A program made the position numbers and the translations under genes. Below the pieces are notes generated by a model. That model saw nothing but the letters and a program-made list of their open reading frames with translations. It made no database searches and had not been told where the DNA came from. Shown in pieces: positions 38,480 to 48,168 of a stretch of DNA of 64,000 nucleotides; position 1 is the first letter of the stretch; each line of letters opens with the position of its first letter. The DNA comes from Oleispirillum naphthae (GTDB lineage Bacteria > Pseudomonadota > Alphaproteobacteria > Rhodospirillales > Rhodospirillaceae), in assembly GCA_027864655.1 (NCBI GenBank), contig JAQAZG010000006.1:145458-209457 (forward strand), given 5' to 3'.

Positions 38480-39505
38480 GTGTCCAACGTCGTCAATCTG
38501 TCCTCGGACCGCAGTCGCTCGTCCTCCGCCTTCGAGGACCTGCACCGCCTCGTCGCCGCCGACCTCGCCGCCGTGGACCAGACCATCATCGACCGCATGG
38601 CGAGCCCGGTTCCGCTGATTCCGCAACTCGCCGGATACCTCGTCTCCTCCGGCGGCAAGCGCCTGCGCCCGATGCTCACCCTGGCCGCGGCGCAGCTGTG
38701 CGCCGCCGAGGGCGACCGCCAGGTACGGCTCGCCGCCTGCGTCGAGTTCATCCACACCGCGACGCTGCTGCACGACGACGTGGTGGACGAAAGCGACCTG
38801 CGCCGCGGCAAGGCCTCCGCCAATGCGGTGTGGGGCAACCAGGCGAGCGTGCTCGTCGGCGACTTCCTGCTCAGCCGCGCCTTCCAGCTGATGGTGGCGG
38901 ACGGCTCGCTGCGCATCCTGGAGATCCTCTCCCATGCCTCGGCGGTGATCGCCGAGGGCGAGGTGCTGCAGCTCACCACCGCCAACGACACCGAGACCGA
39001 CGAGGCCGCCTACCTTCAGGTGATCGAGTCCAAGACCGCGCGCCTGTTCGCCGCCGCCTGCCAGATCGGCGCGGTGATTCCGGGCCGTCCGATGGCGGAG
39101 GAAAAGGCGCTGGAGCAGTTCGGCCTCAACCTCGGCATCGCCTTCCAGCTGATCGACGACGTGCTGGACTATTCCGCGAAGCAGGAAAAACTCGGCAAGA
39201 CCGTGGGCGACGACTTCCACGAGGGCAAGATCACCCTGCCGGTGATCCTCGCCTACCGCCGCGGCACCGACGAGGAACGCACCTTCTGGCGCCGCGTGAT
39301 GGAGGACCTGGACCAGGCGGAGGACGGCGCCGACCTCGCCCATGCGCAGGCCCTGATGATCCGCCACGGCTCGCTCGACGACACCGTGAAGCGCGCCCGC
39401 CACTACGGCGACCGCGCCCGCGACGCGCTTGCCATCTTCCCCGAAAGCGCCGTAAAAACCGCGCTGTCGGAGATTGTCGAATTCTGCATCGAGCGCGCCT
39501 ATTGA
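38480..39505 (+). CDS. Long-chain polyprenyl diphosphate synthase
   Basis: The 341-residue enzyme has both Asp-rich motifs, LLHDDVVDESDLRRG and FQLIDDVLDY, plus GGKRLRPMLTL. It elongates isoprenoid chains, most likely octaprenyl or decaprenyl diphosphate for ubiquinone. The start is unsure. I take the GTG at 38480, since no in-frame ATG exists at the right place. GTG at 38477 is equally possible. It is followed by tRNA-Pro. Confidence 0.93.
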   Translation: MSNVVNLSSDRSRSSSAFEDLHRLVAADLAAVDQTIIDRMASPVPLIPQLAGYLVSSGGKRLRPMLTLAAAQLCAAEGDRQVRLAACVEFIHTATLLHDDVVDESDLRRGKASANAVWGNQASVLVGDFLLSRAFQLMVADGSLRILEILSHASAVIAEGEVLQLTTANDTETDEAAYLQVIESKTARLFAAACQIGAVIPGRPMAEEKALEQFGLNLGIAFQLIDDVLDYSAKQEKLGKTVGDDFHEGKITLPVILAYRRGTDEERTFWRRVMEDLDQAEDGADLAHAQALMIRHGSLDDTVKRARHYGDRARDALAIFPESAVKTALSEIVEFCIERAY

Positions 39506-39519
39506 GCAGAAAAAACCGC

Positions 39520-39549
39520 TGGACACGATGCGAGCGCGCATCGTATAAA
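39520..39549 (+). promoter_or_regulatory. Promoter of tRNA-Pro with palindromic spacer
   Basis: TGGACA (39520-39525) and TATAAA (39544-39549) are 18 bp apart. The entire spacer is an inverted repeat: CGATGCG, AGCG, CGCATCG. The -35 is the same as at tRNA-Phe. Confidence 0.75.
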
Positions 39550-39569
39550 CCCGGCCTCGACCCCAGGAA

Positions 39570-39646
39570 CGGAGTGTAGCTCAGCCTGGTAGAGCACTGT
39601 CTTCGGGAGGCAGGGGCCGGAGGTTCGAATCCTCTCACTCCGACCA
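39570..39646 (+). tRNA. tRNA-Pro (CGG)
   Basis: The 77-nt cloverleaf has acceptor arms CGGAGTG and CACTCCG, D-arm GCTCAGCCTGGTAGAGC, anticodon loop TTCGGGA and T-loop TTCGAAT. The anticodon is CGG. CCA is encoded. Confidence 0.98.
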
Positions 39647-39667
39647 TTCCCAGGGCGTCGATCTCGA

Positions 39668-39693
39668 CGGGCCGGCCGGCAACGGCCGGCCCG
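39668..39693 (+). terminator. Terminator hairpin after tRNA-Pro
   Basis: An 11-bp perfect stem (39668-39678 with 39683-39693) closes on a GCAA tetraloop and is followed by a weak T-rich stretch. It lies 22 bp after the tRNA. Confidence 0.75.
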
Positions 39694-39735
39694 TTCGCTT
39701 TGTGGTAGACTGGCCCCCCATAAGGGAGGCCAGCG

Positions 39736-40188
39736 ATGATCGAACCCGTACGCGGCGACCTGCTCGCCGCCGATGCCGAGGCCCTGGTCAACGCCGTCAA
39801 CTGCGTCGGCGTGATGGGCGGCGGCCTCGCCGCGCAGTTCAAGGCGGCATTCCCGGAAAACTTCCGCGCCTATGCGGCGGCCTGCGCCCGCGGCGAAGTG
39901 CGTCTCGGGCGGATGCACGTGTTCGCCACCGGATACCCCCGCAACCCGCGCCTCCTCGTCAACTTCCCCACCCTCTTCCACTGGAGCGACGGCAGCCGCC
40001 TGGAGCATATCGAAAGCGGGCTTGCCGCGCTCGCTGCGGAAATCCGCGGCCGGTCCATCCGCTCCATCGCAGTGCCGCCCTTGGGCTGCGGCATCGGCGG
40101 CCTCTCCTGGGCCGATGTCCGCCCGCGCATCGAGGCGGCGCTCGGCGGCATTCCGGACCTGCGGGTGCTGCTCTATCAGCCGCGCTAA
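39736..40188 (+). CDS. Stand-alone DarG-like macrodomain protein
   Basis: The 150-residue protein is a single macrodomain, with GDLLAADAEALVNAVNCVGV and MGGGLAAQFKAAFPENFRAY. It is closest in pattern to the DarG/TARG1 branch that removes ADP-ribose from DNA or protein. The catalytic Lys expected after NFPT is Leu here (residue 80), and the loop PPLGCGIGGLSW lacks the Asp used by TARG1. Binding without hydrolysis is therefore possible. No DarT toxin is adjacent, so this is not an evident toxin-antitoxin pair. A good ribosome site (GGGAGG) precedes the ATG. Confidence 0.88.
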   Translation: MIEPVRGDLLAADAEALVNAVNCVGVMGGGLAAQFKAAFPENFRAYAAACARGEVRLGRMHVFATGYPRNPRLLVNFPTLFHWSDGSRLEHIESGLAALAAEIRGRSIRSIAVPPLGCGIGGLSWADVRPRIEAALGGIPDLRVLLYQPR

Positions 40189-40210
40189 GCGGGGCTGCCG
40201 ACGCGCGAAC

Positions 40211-40283
40211 TTATGGCGCTGCGCGCAAAAACCGATGTTATGGGGGGCGCGAGGGGTTCGAGACCCCTCGCAAAGTTTTAGCT
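40211..40283 (-). repeat. Dispersed palindromic element, copy 3
   Basis: On the minus strand this copy reads AAAACTTT, then GCGAGGGGT, loop CTCGA, ACCCCTCGC (stem 40271-40249), CCCCCATAAC and TTTTTGCGCGCAGCGCCATAAG. It is the best-preserved copy and gives the consensus for the 3' part of the element. Confidence 0.85.
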
Positions 40284-40293
40284 TTCCCGAACG

Positions 40294-40318
40294 AAAAACG
40301 CCCCGGCAAGCCGGGGCG
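40294..40318 (-). terminator. Intrinsic terminator of the DUF2336 gene
   Basis: On the minus strand CGCCCCGG (40318-40311) pairs with CCGGGGCG (40306-40299) and five T residues follow. It starts 24 bp after the stop codon. Confidence 0.9.
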
Positions 40319-40341
40319 TGGTTCTCGGGAGCGTGCCGTTC

Positions 40342-41466
40342 TCAGTGCGAGGTGGCGGGCAGGCTGTTCATCTTGGTCAGCAGGTATTCCAGGTCGTCGT
40401 TGTCGAAATCGACGCCGAGGTCGCCGTACTGGGTCAGCACCCGCTCCAGCATGCGCCGCGCATAGCGCTCGCGGTCGCCCTCCTCGCCGTCGTAGCTCAT
40501 CTCCTTGGCGACGCTGATCGCCGCCTTGACCGCGGGATAGAAGCTGCGCGGCATCCCCGACTTGCCGTAGAGGCCGTCGAGGCCGAGTTCGCCGGAATCG
40601 TGGATCAGCATGCGCGCGTTCAGCACCGGAATGCCGACGCGGCGCGCCATGGCGTATTCGAAGAACTTCATGTCGCCCATGCACAGCGCCCGCAGGACGA
40701 TGGAGGGCGTCAGGCGGCCGTTGTTGTAGAGCTGGTTGACCAGGCGCTCCACGTCGTCCTCGGAGGAATCGGTGGACAGCCCGATGGTGGCGCGCTCCCG
40801 CGCCTGGAGGATGAGGTCCGCGGCGATCGACGCCGGCATCTCGTGATGGGTGAGCAGGTGCTCGCGCAGGTTCTCGGAGACCTGGTGCACCAGGCGCTCG
40901 ACGATGGTCACCGGCAGCACCGAGCGGCGCACCATCGGCGCCTGCACCTCTTCGTCGGCGCCGAACTTGTCGATCACCTTGTCGAGCGAGGTCTCGGAAA
41001 TCTCCGCGCCTTCGTTGGAGACCAGGGCCACCACCGCCTCCTTGCCCGCGTCCTCGACGATCGCCTCGGCGACGGTGGCGGACACGTGGGCGCGCTCGGC
41101 AATCGCCTTCTGCTTGCTCGGGCTCTGGGAGCGGATGATCTGGACCAGATCCTCGTCGGAAAGAAGTTCGCTGAACTGCAGGACCGGCAGCGCCACCTGG
41201 TCCACGTCCTTGGCGAGCGTCACCGCCACATCGTGCGGAACGTTGGGGTTTTCCTTGAGATTGATGGCGAGCGCCTCGCGTACCCGGACTTCCGCGTCCT
41301 TGACCATGATGCGGAAGATCTGTTCCGCCATGGTGCGTTCCGACGCCGACAGGTTGCCCTGATCGAACTCCAAAGCCAGCTTGGCAGCGGTTTCGGCGCG
41401 GTTATCCGCCGAGGGATCGGCCAGCAGCTTGCGAACGTCGCCTTCGGTCAGCCGGGATTCAGTCAT
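40342..41466 (-). CDS. DUF2336 domain protein
   Basis: The 374-residue protein is almost entirely helical, consistent with the repeat-like DUF2336 family common in Alphaproteobacteria. It has no signal peptide or membrane segment. Typical stretches are AAKLALEFDQGNLSASERTM and LREHLLTHHEMPASIAADL. No function is established. The ATG at 41466 starts the conserved region. The frame is open to 41511. It has its own promoter and terminator, so it is a monocistronic unit. Confidence 0.9.
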   Translation of the reverse strand: MTESRLTEGDVRKLLADPSADNRAETAAKLALEFDQGNLSASERTMAEQIFRIMVKDAEVRVREALAINLKENPNVPHDVAVTLAKDVDQVALPVLQFSELLSDEDLVQIIRSQSPSKQKAIAERAHVSATVAEAIVEDAGKEAVVALVSNEGAEISETSLDKVIDKFGADEEVQAPMVRRSVLPVTIVERLVHQVSENLREHLLTHHEMPASIAADLILQARERATIGLSTDSSEDDVERLVNQLYNNGRLTPSIVLRALCMGDMKFFEYAMARRVGIPVLNARMLIHDSGELGLDGLYGKSGMPRSFYPAVKAAISVAKEMSYDGEEGDRERYARRMLERVLTQYGDLGVDFDNDDLEYLLTKMNSLPATSH

Positions 41467-41525
41467 CCCTGCGGTGCCTCCCCTCTTTGTCCGCCGCCTG
41501 CGGGCGAACACGCTACCTCTTGGAC

Positions 41526-41554
41526 ACTATAGCCATTTCTCTGAAGCAAGCCAA
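41526..41554 (-). promoter_or_regulatory. Promoter of the DUF2336 gene
   Basis: On the minus strand TTGGCT (41554-41549) and TATAGT (41531-41526) are separated by 17 bp, about 60 bp upstream of the start codon. Confidence 0.7.
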
Positions 41555-41679
41555 AAAAATCCGCACACGCCGTACAGCGAAATATCTCTGCGCGCGTCTT
41601 GTGCATCGCGGATAATTCTTTATTGTCTCGAAGGGTTCTCTCCACGTCAGGGTAAAATTATCATCGCGGGGGCGGCAAC

Positions 41680-42201
41680 ATGGAAGCGGATATCAAAACC
41701 TACATCAGATCCATTCCGGACTTTCCGAAGCCGGGCATTCTCTTCTACGACATCTCGACGCTGCTCGCCAATGCCGAGGGCTGGCAGATCACCATGGGCC
41801 GCCTCGCGCAGATCATCCGCATCTGGAACCCCGATATCCTGGCGGGCATCGAATCCCGCGGCTTCCTGGTCGCCGCGCCCTTGGCGCTGAAGCTCGGCTG
41901 CGGCTTCTTCATGGTGCGCAAGAAGGGCAAGCTCCCCGGCCCGACCATCCCCTACGAATACGGCCTGGAATACGGCACCGACACCATCGAGATTCAGACC
42001 GACGCGGTGAGAAAGGGCGCCCGCGTGGTGATTCTCGACGACCTTCTCGCCACCGGCGGCACGATGCGCGCCGCGGCGGACCTTATCCGCCAGGTGGGGG
42101 GCGACGTGGTGGGGGCCGCGACCATCCTCGAACTGTCGTTCCTCAAGGGCCGCGAAAAGCTCGACTTCCCGTGCGCCTCCCTCGCCGTCTACGACGAATA
42201 A
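41680..42201 (+). CDS. apt: Adenine phosphoribosyltransferase
   Basis: The 173-residue enzyme salvages adenine with PRPP to form AMP. It begins with the Apt-type [21 protein letters not shown] segment ([20 protein letters not shown]), has AGIESRGF, and the PRPP loop [13 protein letters not shown]. Length is normal. It is divergent from the DUF2336 gene. No clear terminator follows, and the sigma-54 regulator gene converges on it. Confidence 0.95.
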   Translation: MEADIKTYIRSIPDFPKPGILFYDISTLLANAEGWQITMGRLAQIIRIWNPDILAGIESRGFLVAAPLALKLGCGFFMVRKKGKLPGPTIPYEYGLEYGTDTIEIQTDAVRKGARVVILDDLLATGGTMRAAADLIRQVGGDVVGAATILELSFLKGREKLDFPCASLAVYDE

Positions 42202-42366
42202 GTCCGACACCGCACCAGACGGGCACGCCGGTTTGCCCAAACCGGATGGAAATTCGCTGCGGTGCGCCGGATGGGACGGATTTTCGAGAACCGGAGCGGA
42301 GCGGGCTTCCTGCCCGTGAGCACCGGAAGCGCAGAAAACCGTTCCAGACGGCCGCCGCAGTAGAAT

Positions 42367-43764
42367 TTACGCCGGTTTGCCCTCGTCCCAGGCCATCTTC
42401 TTGCGGTAGATCGTCGAGGCGCTGATCTGCAGGCGCGCCGCGGCGCGCGGCACGTTGCCGCCGCAGGCCGCCACCGCCGCCTCGATGATCTCCCTTTCCA
42501 CCTCCCAGAGCGGGCGGATGCCGTCCTCGCCCTGCGGCAGCGTCTCCGCCGCAAACGCGGCGGGCGTCGGCAGCGCACCGCTCCCCTTCATCAGGGTGGC
42601 GGGCAGCATCGCCGCCTCGACCACCGCGCCGTCGTGCAGCACCACGACGTTGCGCAGCACGTTCTGCAACTGGCGCACGTTGCCCGGCCACGGAAAGGCG
42701 AGAAGCCGCGCTTCCGCCTCCGGCGAGAAACCGGCAAAGCTTTTGCTCTCCTCGCGGGCCAGCCGGGTGAGCAGGGCGCGGGCGATCTCGATGACGTCGG
42801 CGTCGCGCTCGCGCAGGGGCGGCAGGTGCACCGGGATGACGTGCAGGCGGTAGTAGAGGTCTTCGCGGAAGGCCCCCGCCTCCACCTCGGCCCAGGGGTC
42901 CCGGTTGGTGGCGCAGATGAAGCGCACGTCCACCTTCTCGGGGTGATCGCCACCGACCTTCTGCACCATGCCCGACTGCACGAAGCGCAGGAGCTTGGTC
43001 TGTAGGTCGAGGTCCATCTCGCAGATTTCGTCGAGGAAGAGGGTGCCGCCGTCGGCGCGCCGCGCCGCGCCCTCGCGGTCGGCGGCGGCGCCGGTGAACG
43101 CCCCCTTCACGTGGCCGAAGATCTCGCTCTCCATCAGGTCGCGCGGAATGGCGCCGCAGTTGATCGCGACGAAGGGCTTGTCGCGGCGCGGGCTGGCGCG
43201 GTGGATCGCCTCGGCGCAGAGCTCCTTGCCGGTGCCGGATTCGCCGGTGACGAACACCGTGGCGCGCGACGTCGCCACCGAATCGATGGTGCGGTAGATC
43301 GCCTGCATCGGCAGGGAAGAGCCGAGCATGCCGTAGAAGCCGCCGGGACCGTAGTCCTCTTTCAGGCGCTCGACGATGCGTTCCAGCGAGGCGTGCTGCG
43401 CCACGTTGCGCACCGTCACCACCAGGCGGTCCTTGGCGAACGGCTTGACCAGGAAGTCCCGCGCGCCGCTCTGCATCGCCTCCACCGCGACGTTGATCGA
43501 GCCGTGCGCGGTGATCACCACGCAGGCCGAGGGGATCTCCTCCTCGCGCAGGATCTTGAGGATTTCGAGGCCGCTGATGTCCGGCAGGTGGATGTCGAGC
43601 AGCACCACGTCCGGCAGGTCGCGGCGGATCGCCGCGAGCGCCGCCTTGCCGGTCTCGGCGATGGAGACCGCATAGCCGCAGCCGTCGAGAAAGGCGGCGT
43701 AGAGCTCGGCCATGGACGGCGTGTCCTCGACGATCAGGACCTTGGGCTGCGGTTTCTCGGCCAT
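42367..43764 (-). CDS. Sigma-54-dependent response regulator (LuxO-like)
   Basis: The 465-residue regulator has a receiver domain with phospho-acceptor Asp57 (VVLLDIHLPD). The AAA+ domain has Walker A GESGTGKE and the sigma-54 contact loop GAFTGA. A C-terminal Fis-type helix-turn-helix (RLQISASTIYRKKM) follows. It should activate sigma-54 promoters when phosphorylated. No partner histidine kinase is adjacent, so its signal is unknown. I chose the ATG at 43764. The domain order resembles LuxO and NtrC. Confidence 0.93.
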   Translation of the reverse strand: MAEKPQPKVLIVEDTPSMAELYAAFLDGCGYAVSIAETGKAALAAIRRDLPDVVLLDIHLPDISGLEILKILREEEIPSACVVITAHGSINVAVEAMQSGARDFLVKPFAKDRLVVTVRNVAQHASLERIVERLKEDYGPGGFYGMLGSSLPMQAIYRTIDSVATSRATVFVTGESGTGKELCAEAIHRASPRRDKPFVAINCGAIPRDLMESEIFGHVKGAFTGAAADREGAARRADGGTLFLDEICEMDLDLQTKLLRFVQSGMVQKVGGDHPEKVDVRFICATNRDPWAEVEAGAFREDLYYRLHVIPVHLPPLRERDADVIEIARALLTRLAREESKSFAGFSPEAEARLLAFPWPGNVRQLQNVLRNVVVLHDGAVVEAAMLPATLMKGSGALPTPAAFAAETLPQGEDGIRPLWEVEREIIEAAVAACGGNVPRAAARLQISASTIYRKKMAWDEGKPA

Positions 43765-43837
43765 GGCGCACTCCACCACTTACGCGTGCTTGCTTGCCGA
43801 TTCAGCATATATCACCGATAGGGAAACCGCAGCCGAC

Positions 43838-43864
43838 AAAAAACGGGGAGGCCGAAGCCTCCCC
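43838..43864 (-). terminator. Intrinsic terminator after phoB
   Basis: On the minus strand GGGGAGGC (43864-43857), loop TTCG and GCCTCCCC (43852-43845) are followed by G and six T residues. It ends the pst-phoB transcript. Confidence 0.92.
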
Positions 43865-43896
43865 TCCCTGTGGCATGTGCGGGAAGAACCGGGCGC

Positions 43897-44625
43897 TCAG
43901 AGCGTCGCGGAGAGGGTTCCGTCGGCGGGTTCGGCCGGGAACTTGTGGTCGAGCGCATAACCCGCGGCGCGCACCGTGCGGATCACGTCGGTGCCGTCGT
44001 CCTCGTTGAGCGCCTTGCGCAGGCGGCGGATGTGCACGTCCACGGTGCGCGGCTCGACATAGATGTCCGGCCCCCAGACGGCGTTGAGCAACTCCTCGCG
44101 GGAGAACACCGAGCCCGGGTTCTGCATCAGGAACTGCAGCAGGCGGAATTCGGTGGGGCCGAGGTGGATGTAGCGGCCGCCGCGGGTGACGCGGTGGGCG
44201 TTGAGGTCCATCTGGATGTCGTCGAACTCCAGCACGCCCTTGCTCGGCACCGCGGCGGAACGGCGCAGCAGCGCGCGCACCCGGGCCAGCAGTTCCGGCA
44301 TCGAGAACGGCTTGGTCATGTAATCGTCGGCCCCGGTGTTGAGGCCGCGCACCTTGTCGCCCTCTTCGCCGCGCGCCGTCAGCATGATGATCGGCACCTC
44401 GCGGTGGCGCGGCTTGCGGCGCAACTGGCGGCACACCTCGATGCCCGACATCATCGGCAGCATCCAGTCGAGAATCACCAGGTCCGGAGCGTTTTCCGCC
44501 GCCACGGTCAGCGCTTCCTCGCCGTCGGAGGCCTCGCAGACGCGATAGCCCTCCTTCTCCAGGTTGTAGTGCAGCACGGTGACGAGCGCGGCCTCGTCCT
44601 CGACGACCATGATCATCGGCTTCAT
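43897..44625 (-). CDS. phoB: Phosphate regulon response regulator PhoB
   Basis: The 242-residue OmpR-type regulator has a receiver with Asp53 (LVILDWMLP) and a winged-helix domain ending VEPRTVDVHIRRLRKAL. It activates phosphate-starvation genes through Pho boxes. The gene is 16 bp after pstB, at the end of the pst operon, and is probably autoregulated through the Pho box upstream of pstS. The cognate kinase gene phoR is not in the window. Confidence 0.95.
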   Translation of the reverse strand: MKPMIMVVEDEAALVTVLHYNLEKEGYRVCEASDGEEALTVAAENAPDLVILDWMLPMMSGIEVCRQLRRKPRHREVPIIMLTARGEEGDKVRGLNTGADDYMTKPFSMPELLARVRALLRRSAAVPSKGVLEFDDIQMDLNAHRVTRGGRYIHLGPTEFRLLQFLMQNPGSVFSREELLNAVWGPDIYVEPRTVDVHIRRLRKALNEDDGTDVIRTVRAAGYALDHKFPAEPADGTLSATL

Positions 44626-44641
44626 TGCGTCTGGTCCTCCA

Positions 44642-45475
44642 TCAACCGAAGCGGCCGGTGATATACCCCTGCGTCAGCTTGTGCTTGGGGTTGGTGAAGA
44701 TCTGCTCGGTGTCGCCCACCTCGATCAGTTCGCCCAGATGGAAGAAGGCGGTGCGCTGCGAAACCCGCGCCGCCTGCTGCATCGAGTGGGTGACGATGAC
44801 GATGGTATAGTTTTCGCGCAGTTCGTCGATCAGTTCCTCGATCTTGGCGGTGGCGATGGGGTCGAGCGCCGAGCACGGCTCGTCCATCAGGATCACCTCG
44901 GGGTTGACCGCGATGGCGCGGGCGATGCACAGGCGCTGCTGCTGGCCGCCGGAAAGGCCGGTGCCCGGCGACTCCATGCGGTCTTTGACCTCGGCGAGCA
45001 GGCCCGCCTTCTCCAGGCTGGTCAGCACGATCTCGTCGAGTTCGTCCTTGTTGGCGGCGAGGCCGTGGATGCGCGGCCCGTAGGCGACGTTGTCGTAGAT
45101 CGACTTGGGGAAGGGATTGGGCTTCTGGAACACCATGCCGACGCGGGCGCGCAGTTGCACCACGTCGATCTTCGGGTCGTAGATGTCCTCGCCGTCGAGC
45201 TGCACGGTGCCGGAGACGCGGCAGCCGTCGATGGTGTCGTTCATCCGGTTGAGGCAGCGCAGGAAGGTGGACTTGCCGCAGCCCGACGGGCCGATGAACG
45301 AAGTCACCTCGCCCTCGCGCACGTCCAGCGTCACGTCCTTGAGCGCATGCTTGTCGCCGTAGTGCACGTTGGTCTGGCGCGCCTGGATTTTCGCCGGCAT
45401 CGGAGTCGCATCCCCTTCCGCGAGTCGGTTGTCCAAAGTCGTCTGCATGGCGTCGCGCACGGTCACGGTCTCCAT
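44642..45475 (-). CDS. pstB: Phosphate ABC transporter ATP-binding protein PstB
   Basis: The 277-residue ATPase has Walker [10 protein letters not shown], signature [15 protein letters not shown] and Walker [16 protein letters not shown]. It powers the PstCA permease. An N-terminal extension of about 25 residues precedes the ABC domain. The gene starts 1 bp after pstA. The usual next gene, phoU, is missing and phoB follows directly. Confidence 0.96.
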   Translation of the reverse strand: METVTVRDAMQTTLDNRLAEGDATPMPAKIQARQTNVHYGDKHALKDVTLDVREGEVTSFIGPSGCGKSTFLRCLNRMNDTIDGCRVSGTVQLDGEDIYDPKIDVVQLRARVGMVFQKPNPFPKSIYDNVAYGPRIHGLAANKDELDEIVLTSLEKAGLLAEVKDRMESPGTGLSGGQQQRLCIARAIAVNPEVILMDEPCSALDPIATAKIEELIDELRENYTIVIVTHSMQQAARVSQRTAFFHLGELIEVGDTEQIFTNPKHKLTQGYITGRFG

Positions 45476-45476
45476 T

Positions 45477-46787
45477 CTACCACCGCCTTTCGAACTTGCT
45501 GCGCAAGTAGACGGCGGCGGCGTTCATCAAAATCAGGAAGGTGAGGAGCACGATGATCGCCGCGGAGGTGCGTTCGACGAAGGCGCGCTCCGCGGAATCG
45601 GCCCAGATGTAGATCTGCACCGGCAACACCGTCGCCGGGTCGGAAAATCCATGCGGCACATCGACGATGAAGGCGACCATGCCGATCATCAAAAGCGGCG
45701 CGGTCTCGCCCAGCGCGCGGCCCATGCCGATGATCGTGCCGGTCAGAATGCCCGGCATGGCGAGCGGCAGCACGTCGTTGGTGACCATCTGCATCTTCGA
45801 GGCGCCGAGGCCGAGAGCCGCCTCGCGGATCGAGGGCGGCACCGACTGCAGCGAGACGCGCGACGCGATGATGATGGTGGGCAGGGTCATCAGGGTGAGC
45901 ACCAGGCCGCCGACCACCGGGGCGGACCGCGGCAGGCCGAAGAATTGCAGGAACACCGCGAGGCCCAGCAGGCCGAAGACGATGGAAGGGATCGCCGCGA
46001 GGTTGTTGATGTTGACCTCGATGATGTCGGTCCAGCGGTTCTTCGGCGCGAATTCCTCGAGGTACACCGCGGTGGCCACGCCGAGCGGGAAGGACAGCAC
46101 GAGCGTCACCAGCATGGTGAGGAAGGAACCGGAAACCGCGCCCCAGATGCCCGCAAGTTCCGGCTCGCGGCTGTCGCCCTGGGTGAAGAAGCGCCAGTTG
46201 AAGCGGGTCTCGATGCGGTCCTGGGCGGCCAGCGCATCGATCCAGGCGATCTCCTTGTCGGTCATCCGGCGCTCGTGCTCGGGCGAGTTCCGGTCCACAT
46301 TGCCTTTGACCAGCATGTCCACGTCGTCGGAGGCGGGCACCCAGACCTCGCCCTTCTTGCCGATCAGCGCGGGGTCCGCAAACACATGGTCGCGGATCTC
46401 GAAGGTCGCGCCGGAGGAGACGAGGCCGTTGAGCATGCGCCGGTCGCCGCGGGACTCGACGTCGGGGAACATCTCGTGCAGCGCGTCGCGATAGAGCTTG
46501 CCGTAGTTGGCGCGGCGCATTTCCACCGGATCGCGCAGCCCCTGCGGGTCGATCGTCTGCACGTCGTAATGGATCGGCAGGCGTATCTCCGTCTGCAGGA
46601 AGGCGGTATAGCCCTTGCCGACGATGCTGACGAACAAGAGCACCATGAAGACGAGCGCGGAGACGATCGCCACCAGGCCGAACAGCCGGAAGCGGCGCTC
46701 GGCGCGATAGCGGCGTCCGATTCCCGCCGCCACCAGGGCCCGCGTTCCCGCGCCGCCGCGCGGCGTATCGACCGTCATCTCACTCAT
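45477..46787 (-). CDS. pstA: Phosphate ABC transporter permease PstA (extended)
   Basis: The 436-residue permease is longer than E. coli PstA because of an N-terminal region (about 200 residues) that contains one membrane segment and a large periplasmic part. This is the DUF3333-type extension seen in Alphaproteobacteria. The C-terminal half holds the permease domain with the [13 protein letters not shown]ase-contact loop. It overlaps pstC by 8 bp and is coupled to it. Confidence 0.94.
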   Translation of the reverse strand: MSEMTVDTPRGGAGTRALVAAGIGRRYRAERRFRLFGLVAIVSALVFMVLLFVSIVGKGYTAFLQTEIRLPIHYDVQTIDPQGLRDPVEMRRANYGKLYRDALHEMFPDVESRGDRRMLNGLVSSGATFEIRDHVFADPALIGKKGEVWVPASDDVDMLVKGNVDRNSPEHERRMTDKEIAWIDALAAQDRIETRFNWRFFTQGDSREPELAGIWGAVSGSFLTMLVTLVLSFPLGVATAVYLEEFAPKNRWTDIIEVNINNLAAIPSIVFGLLGLAVFLQFFGLPRSAPVVGGLVLTLMTLPTIIIASRVSLQSVPPSIREAALGLGASKMQMVTNDVLPLAMPGILTGTIIGMGRALGETAPLLMIGMVAFIVDVPHGFSDPATVLPVQIYIWADSAERAFVERTSAAIIVLLTFLILMNAAAVYLRSKFERRW

Positions 46788-48168
46788 ATTGTTCCCTATA
46801 CTTCCGCACCACGTGCAACGCGAAGATGTTGAGGCCCAGGGTGACGCAGAACAGCACCAGCCCGAGGGCGAAGGCCGCGAGCGTCTTGGCGCTGTCGAAC
46901 TCCTGGTCGCCGGTGAGCAGGGTGACGATCTGCACCGTCACCGTGGTTACCGCCTCCAGCGGATTGAAGGAGAGGTTGGCGGCGAGCCCCGCGGCCATCA
47001 CCACGATCATCGTCTCGCCGATGGCGCGGGAGACCGCCAGCAGCACGCCGCCGACGATGCCGGGCAGCGCCGCGGGAACGATGACGTTGCGGATCGTCTC
47101 CGACTTGGTGGCGCCGAGCGCATAGGCGCCGTCGCGCATCGCCTGGGGCACCGCGTTGATCACGTCGTCGGAGATCGAGGAGACGAAGGGAATGATCATC
47201 ACCCCCATCACCAGCCCGGCGGCGAGCGCGCTCTCCGAGGCGACGGAAATCCCCATGCTTTCGCCGAGGCGGCGGATGAAGGGGGCGACGGTGAGCGCGG
47301 CGAAGAAGCCGTAGACCACGGTGGGAATGCCCGCGAGAATTTCGAGAAGCGGCTTGGCCACGGCGCGGAACTTGCGATGCGCGTATTCCGACATGTAGAT
47401 CGCCGACATCAGGCCGACCGGCACCGCGACGCACATCGAGATCAGGCTGATCAGGAGCGTGCCGGTGAACAAGGGCACCGCGCCGAAGGAGCCGGAACTG
47501 CCCACCTGGTCGGCGCGCAACGCGGTCTGCGGACTCCAGTGCAGGCCGAAGAGGAAATCGAGGGGCGGCACCTTGCCGAAGAAGCGCAGGGACTCGAAGA
47601 GAAGCGACAGCACGATGCCGATGGTGGTGAAGATCGCCACCAGCGAACTCGCCACCAGGAACACCGTGATCACCGTCTCGACGCGGTTGCGGGCGCGCAG
47701 ATCGCGCGAGACGCGGCCATAGGCATAGCGCGCGCCGAGCGGCGCCAGCACCAGGCAGAGCACCGCGAGCGCCGCCTGGCCGATGGTGTAGAGCCGGCGG
47801 AAGGTTTCCGCCGCGGCCTGGATTTCCGGCGCGGGCGCGGCGCGCACCACGTCGCCGAGCGCGAGGTTGCGGATGTCGTTCCAGATCAGGTTGAGGCGCG
47901 CCTCGGGCAGCGCGGAGTACGAATCGGGCAGTCCGGCGAGCACCAGACCCTTCACCAGGATCGGCTGCATCGCCACCCAGGCGACGGCGACCAGAAGGGC
48001 GGGCAGGCCGCACCACAGCGCGACGTAGAAACCGTGATAGGTCGGGCGGGAATGCAGGGTGGCCTGCTGCCGCCCCGGCGCGATGGCGCGCGCGCGGCCG
48101 GTGCCGAAACGGTACGCGAAGGCCGAAAGCACGGCCAGAACCAGAAGCAGGAGACTCAACGGCATCAA
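46780..48168 (-). CDS. pstC: Phosphate ABC transporter permease PstC
   Basis: The 462-residue permease has an extra N-terminal membrane region before the canonical domain. The ATPase-contact loop (AYALGATKSETIRNVIVP) and the IYMSEYAHRKFRA stretch are clear. With PstA it forms the inner-membrane phosphate channel. It is separated from pstS by about 154 bp containing a strong hairpin. Confidence 0.94.
   Translation of the reverse strand: MMPLSLLLLVLAVLSAFAYRFGTGRARAIAPGRQQATLHSRPTYHGFYVALWCGLPALLVAVAWVAMQPILVKGLVLAGLPDSYSALPEARLNLIWNDIRNLALGDVVRAAPAPEIQAAAETFRRLYTIGQAALAVLCLVLAPLGARYAYGRVSRDLRARNRVETVITVFLVASSLVAIFTTIGIVLSLLFESLRFFGKVPPLDFLFGLHWSPQTALRADQVGSSGSFGAVPLFTGTLLISLISMCVAVPVGLMSAIYMSEYAHRKFRAVAKPLLEILAGIPTVVYGFFAALTVAPFIRRLGESMGISVASESALAAGLVMGVMIIPFVSSISDDVINAVPQAMRDGAYALGATKSETIRNVIVPAALPGIVGGVLLAVSRAIGETMIVVMAAGLAANLSFNPLEAVTTVTVQIVTLLTGDQEFDSAKTLAAFALGLVLFCVTLGLNIFALHVVRKYREQYE

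Noticed and set aside
39736..40188. A DarTG toxin-antitoxin system
   Set aside because: Only the macrodomain part is present. There is no DarT gene on either side and the zinc-binding C-terminal domain of DarG is missing.
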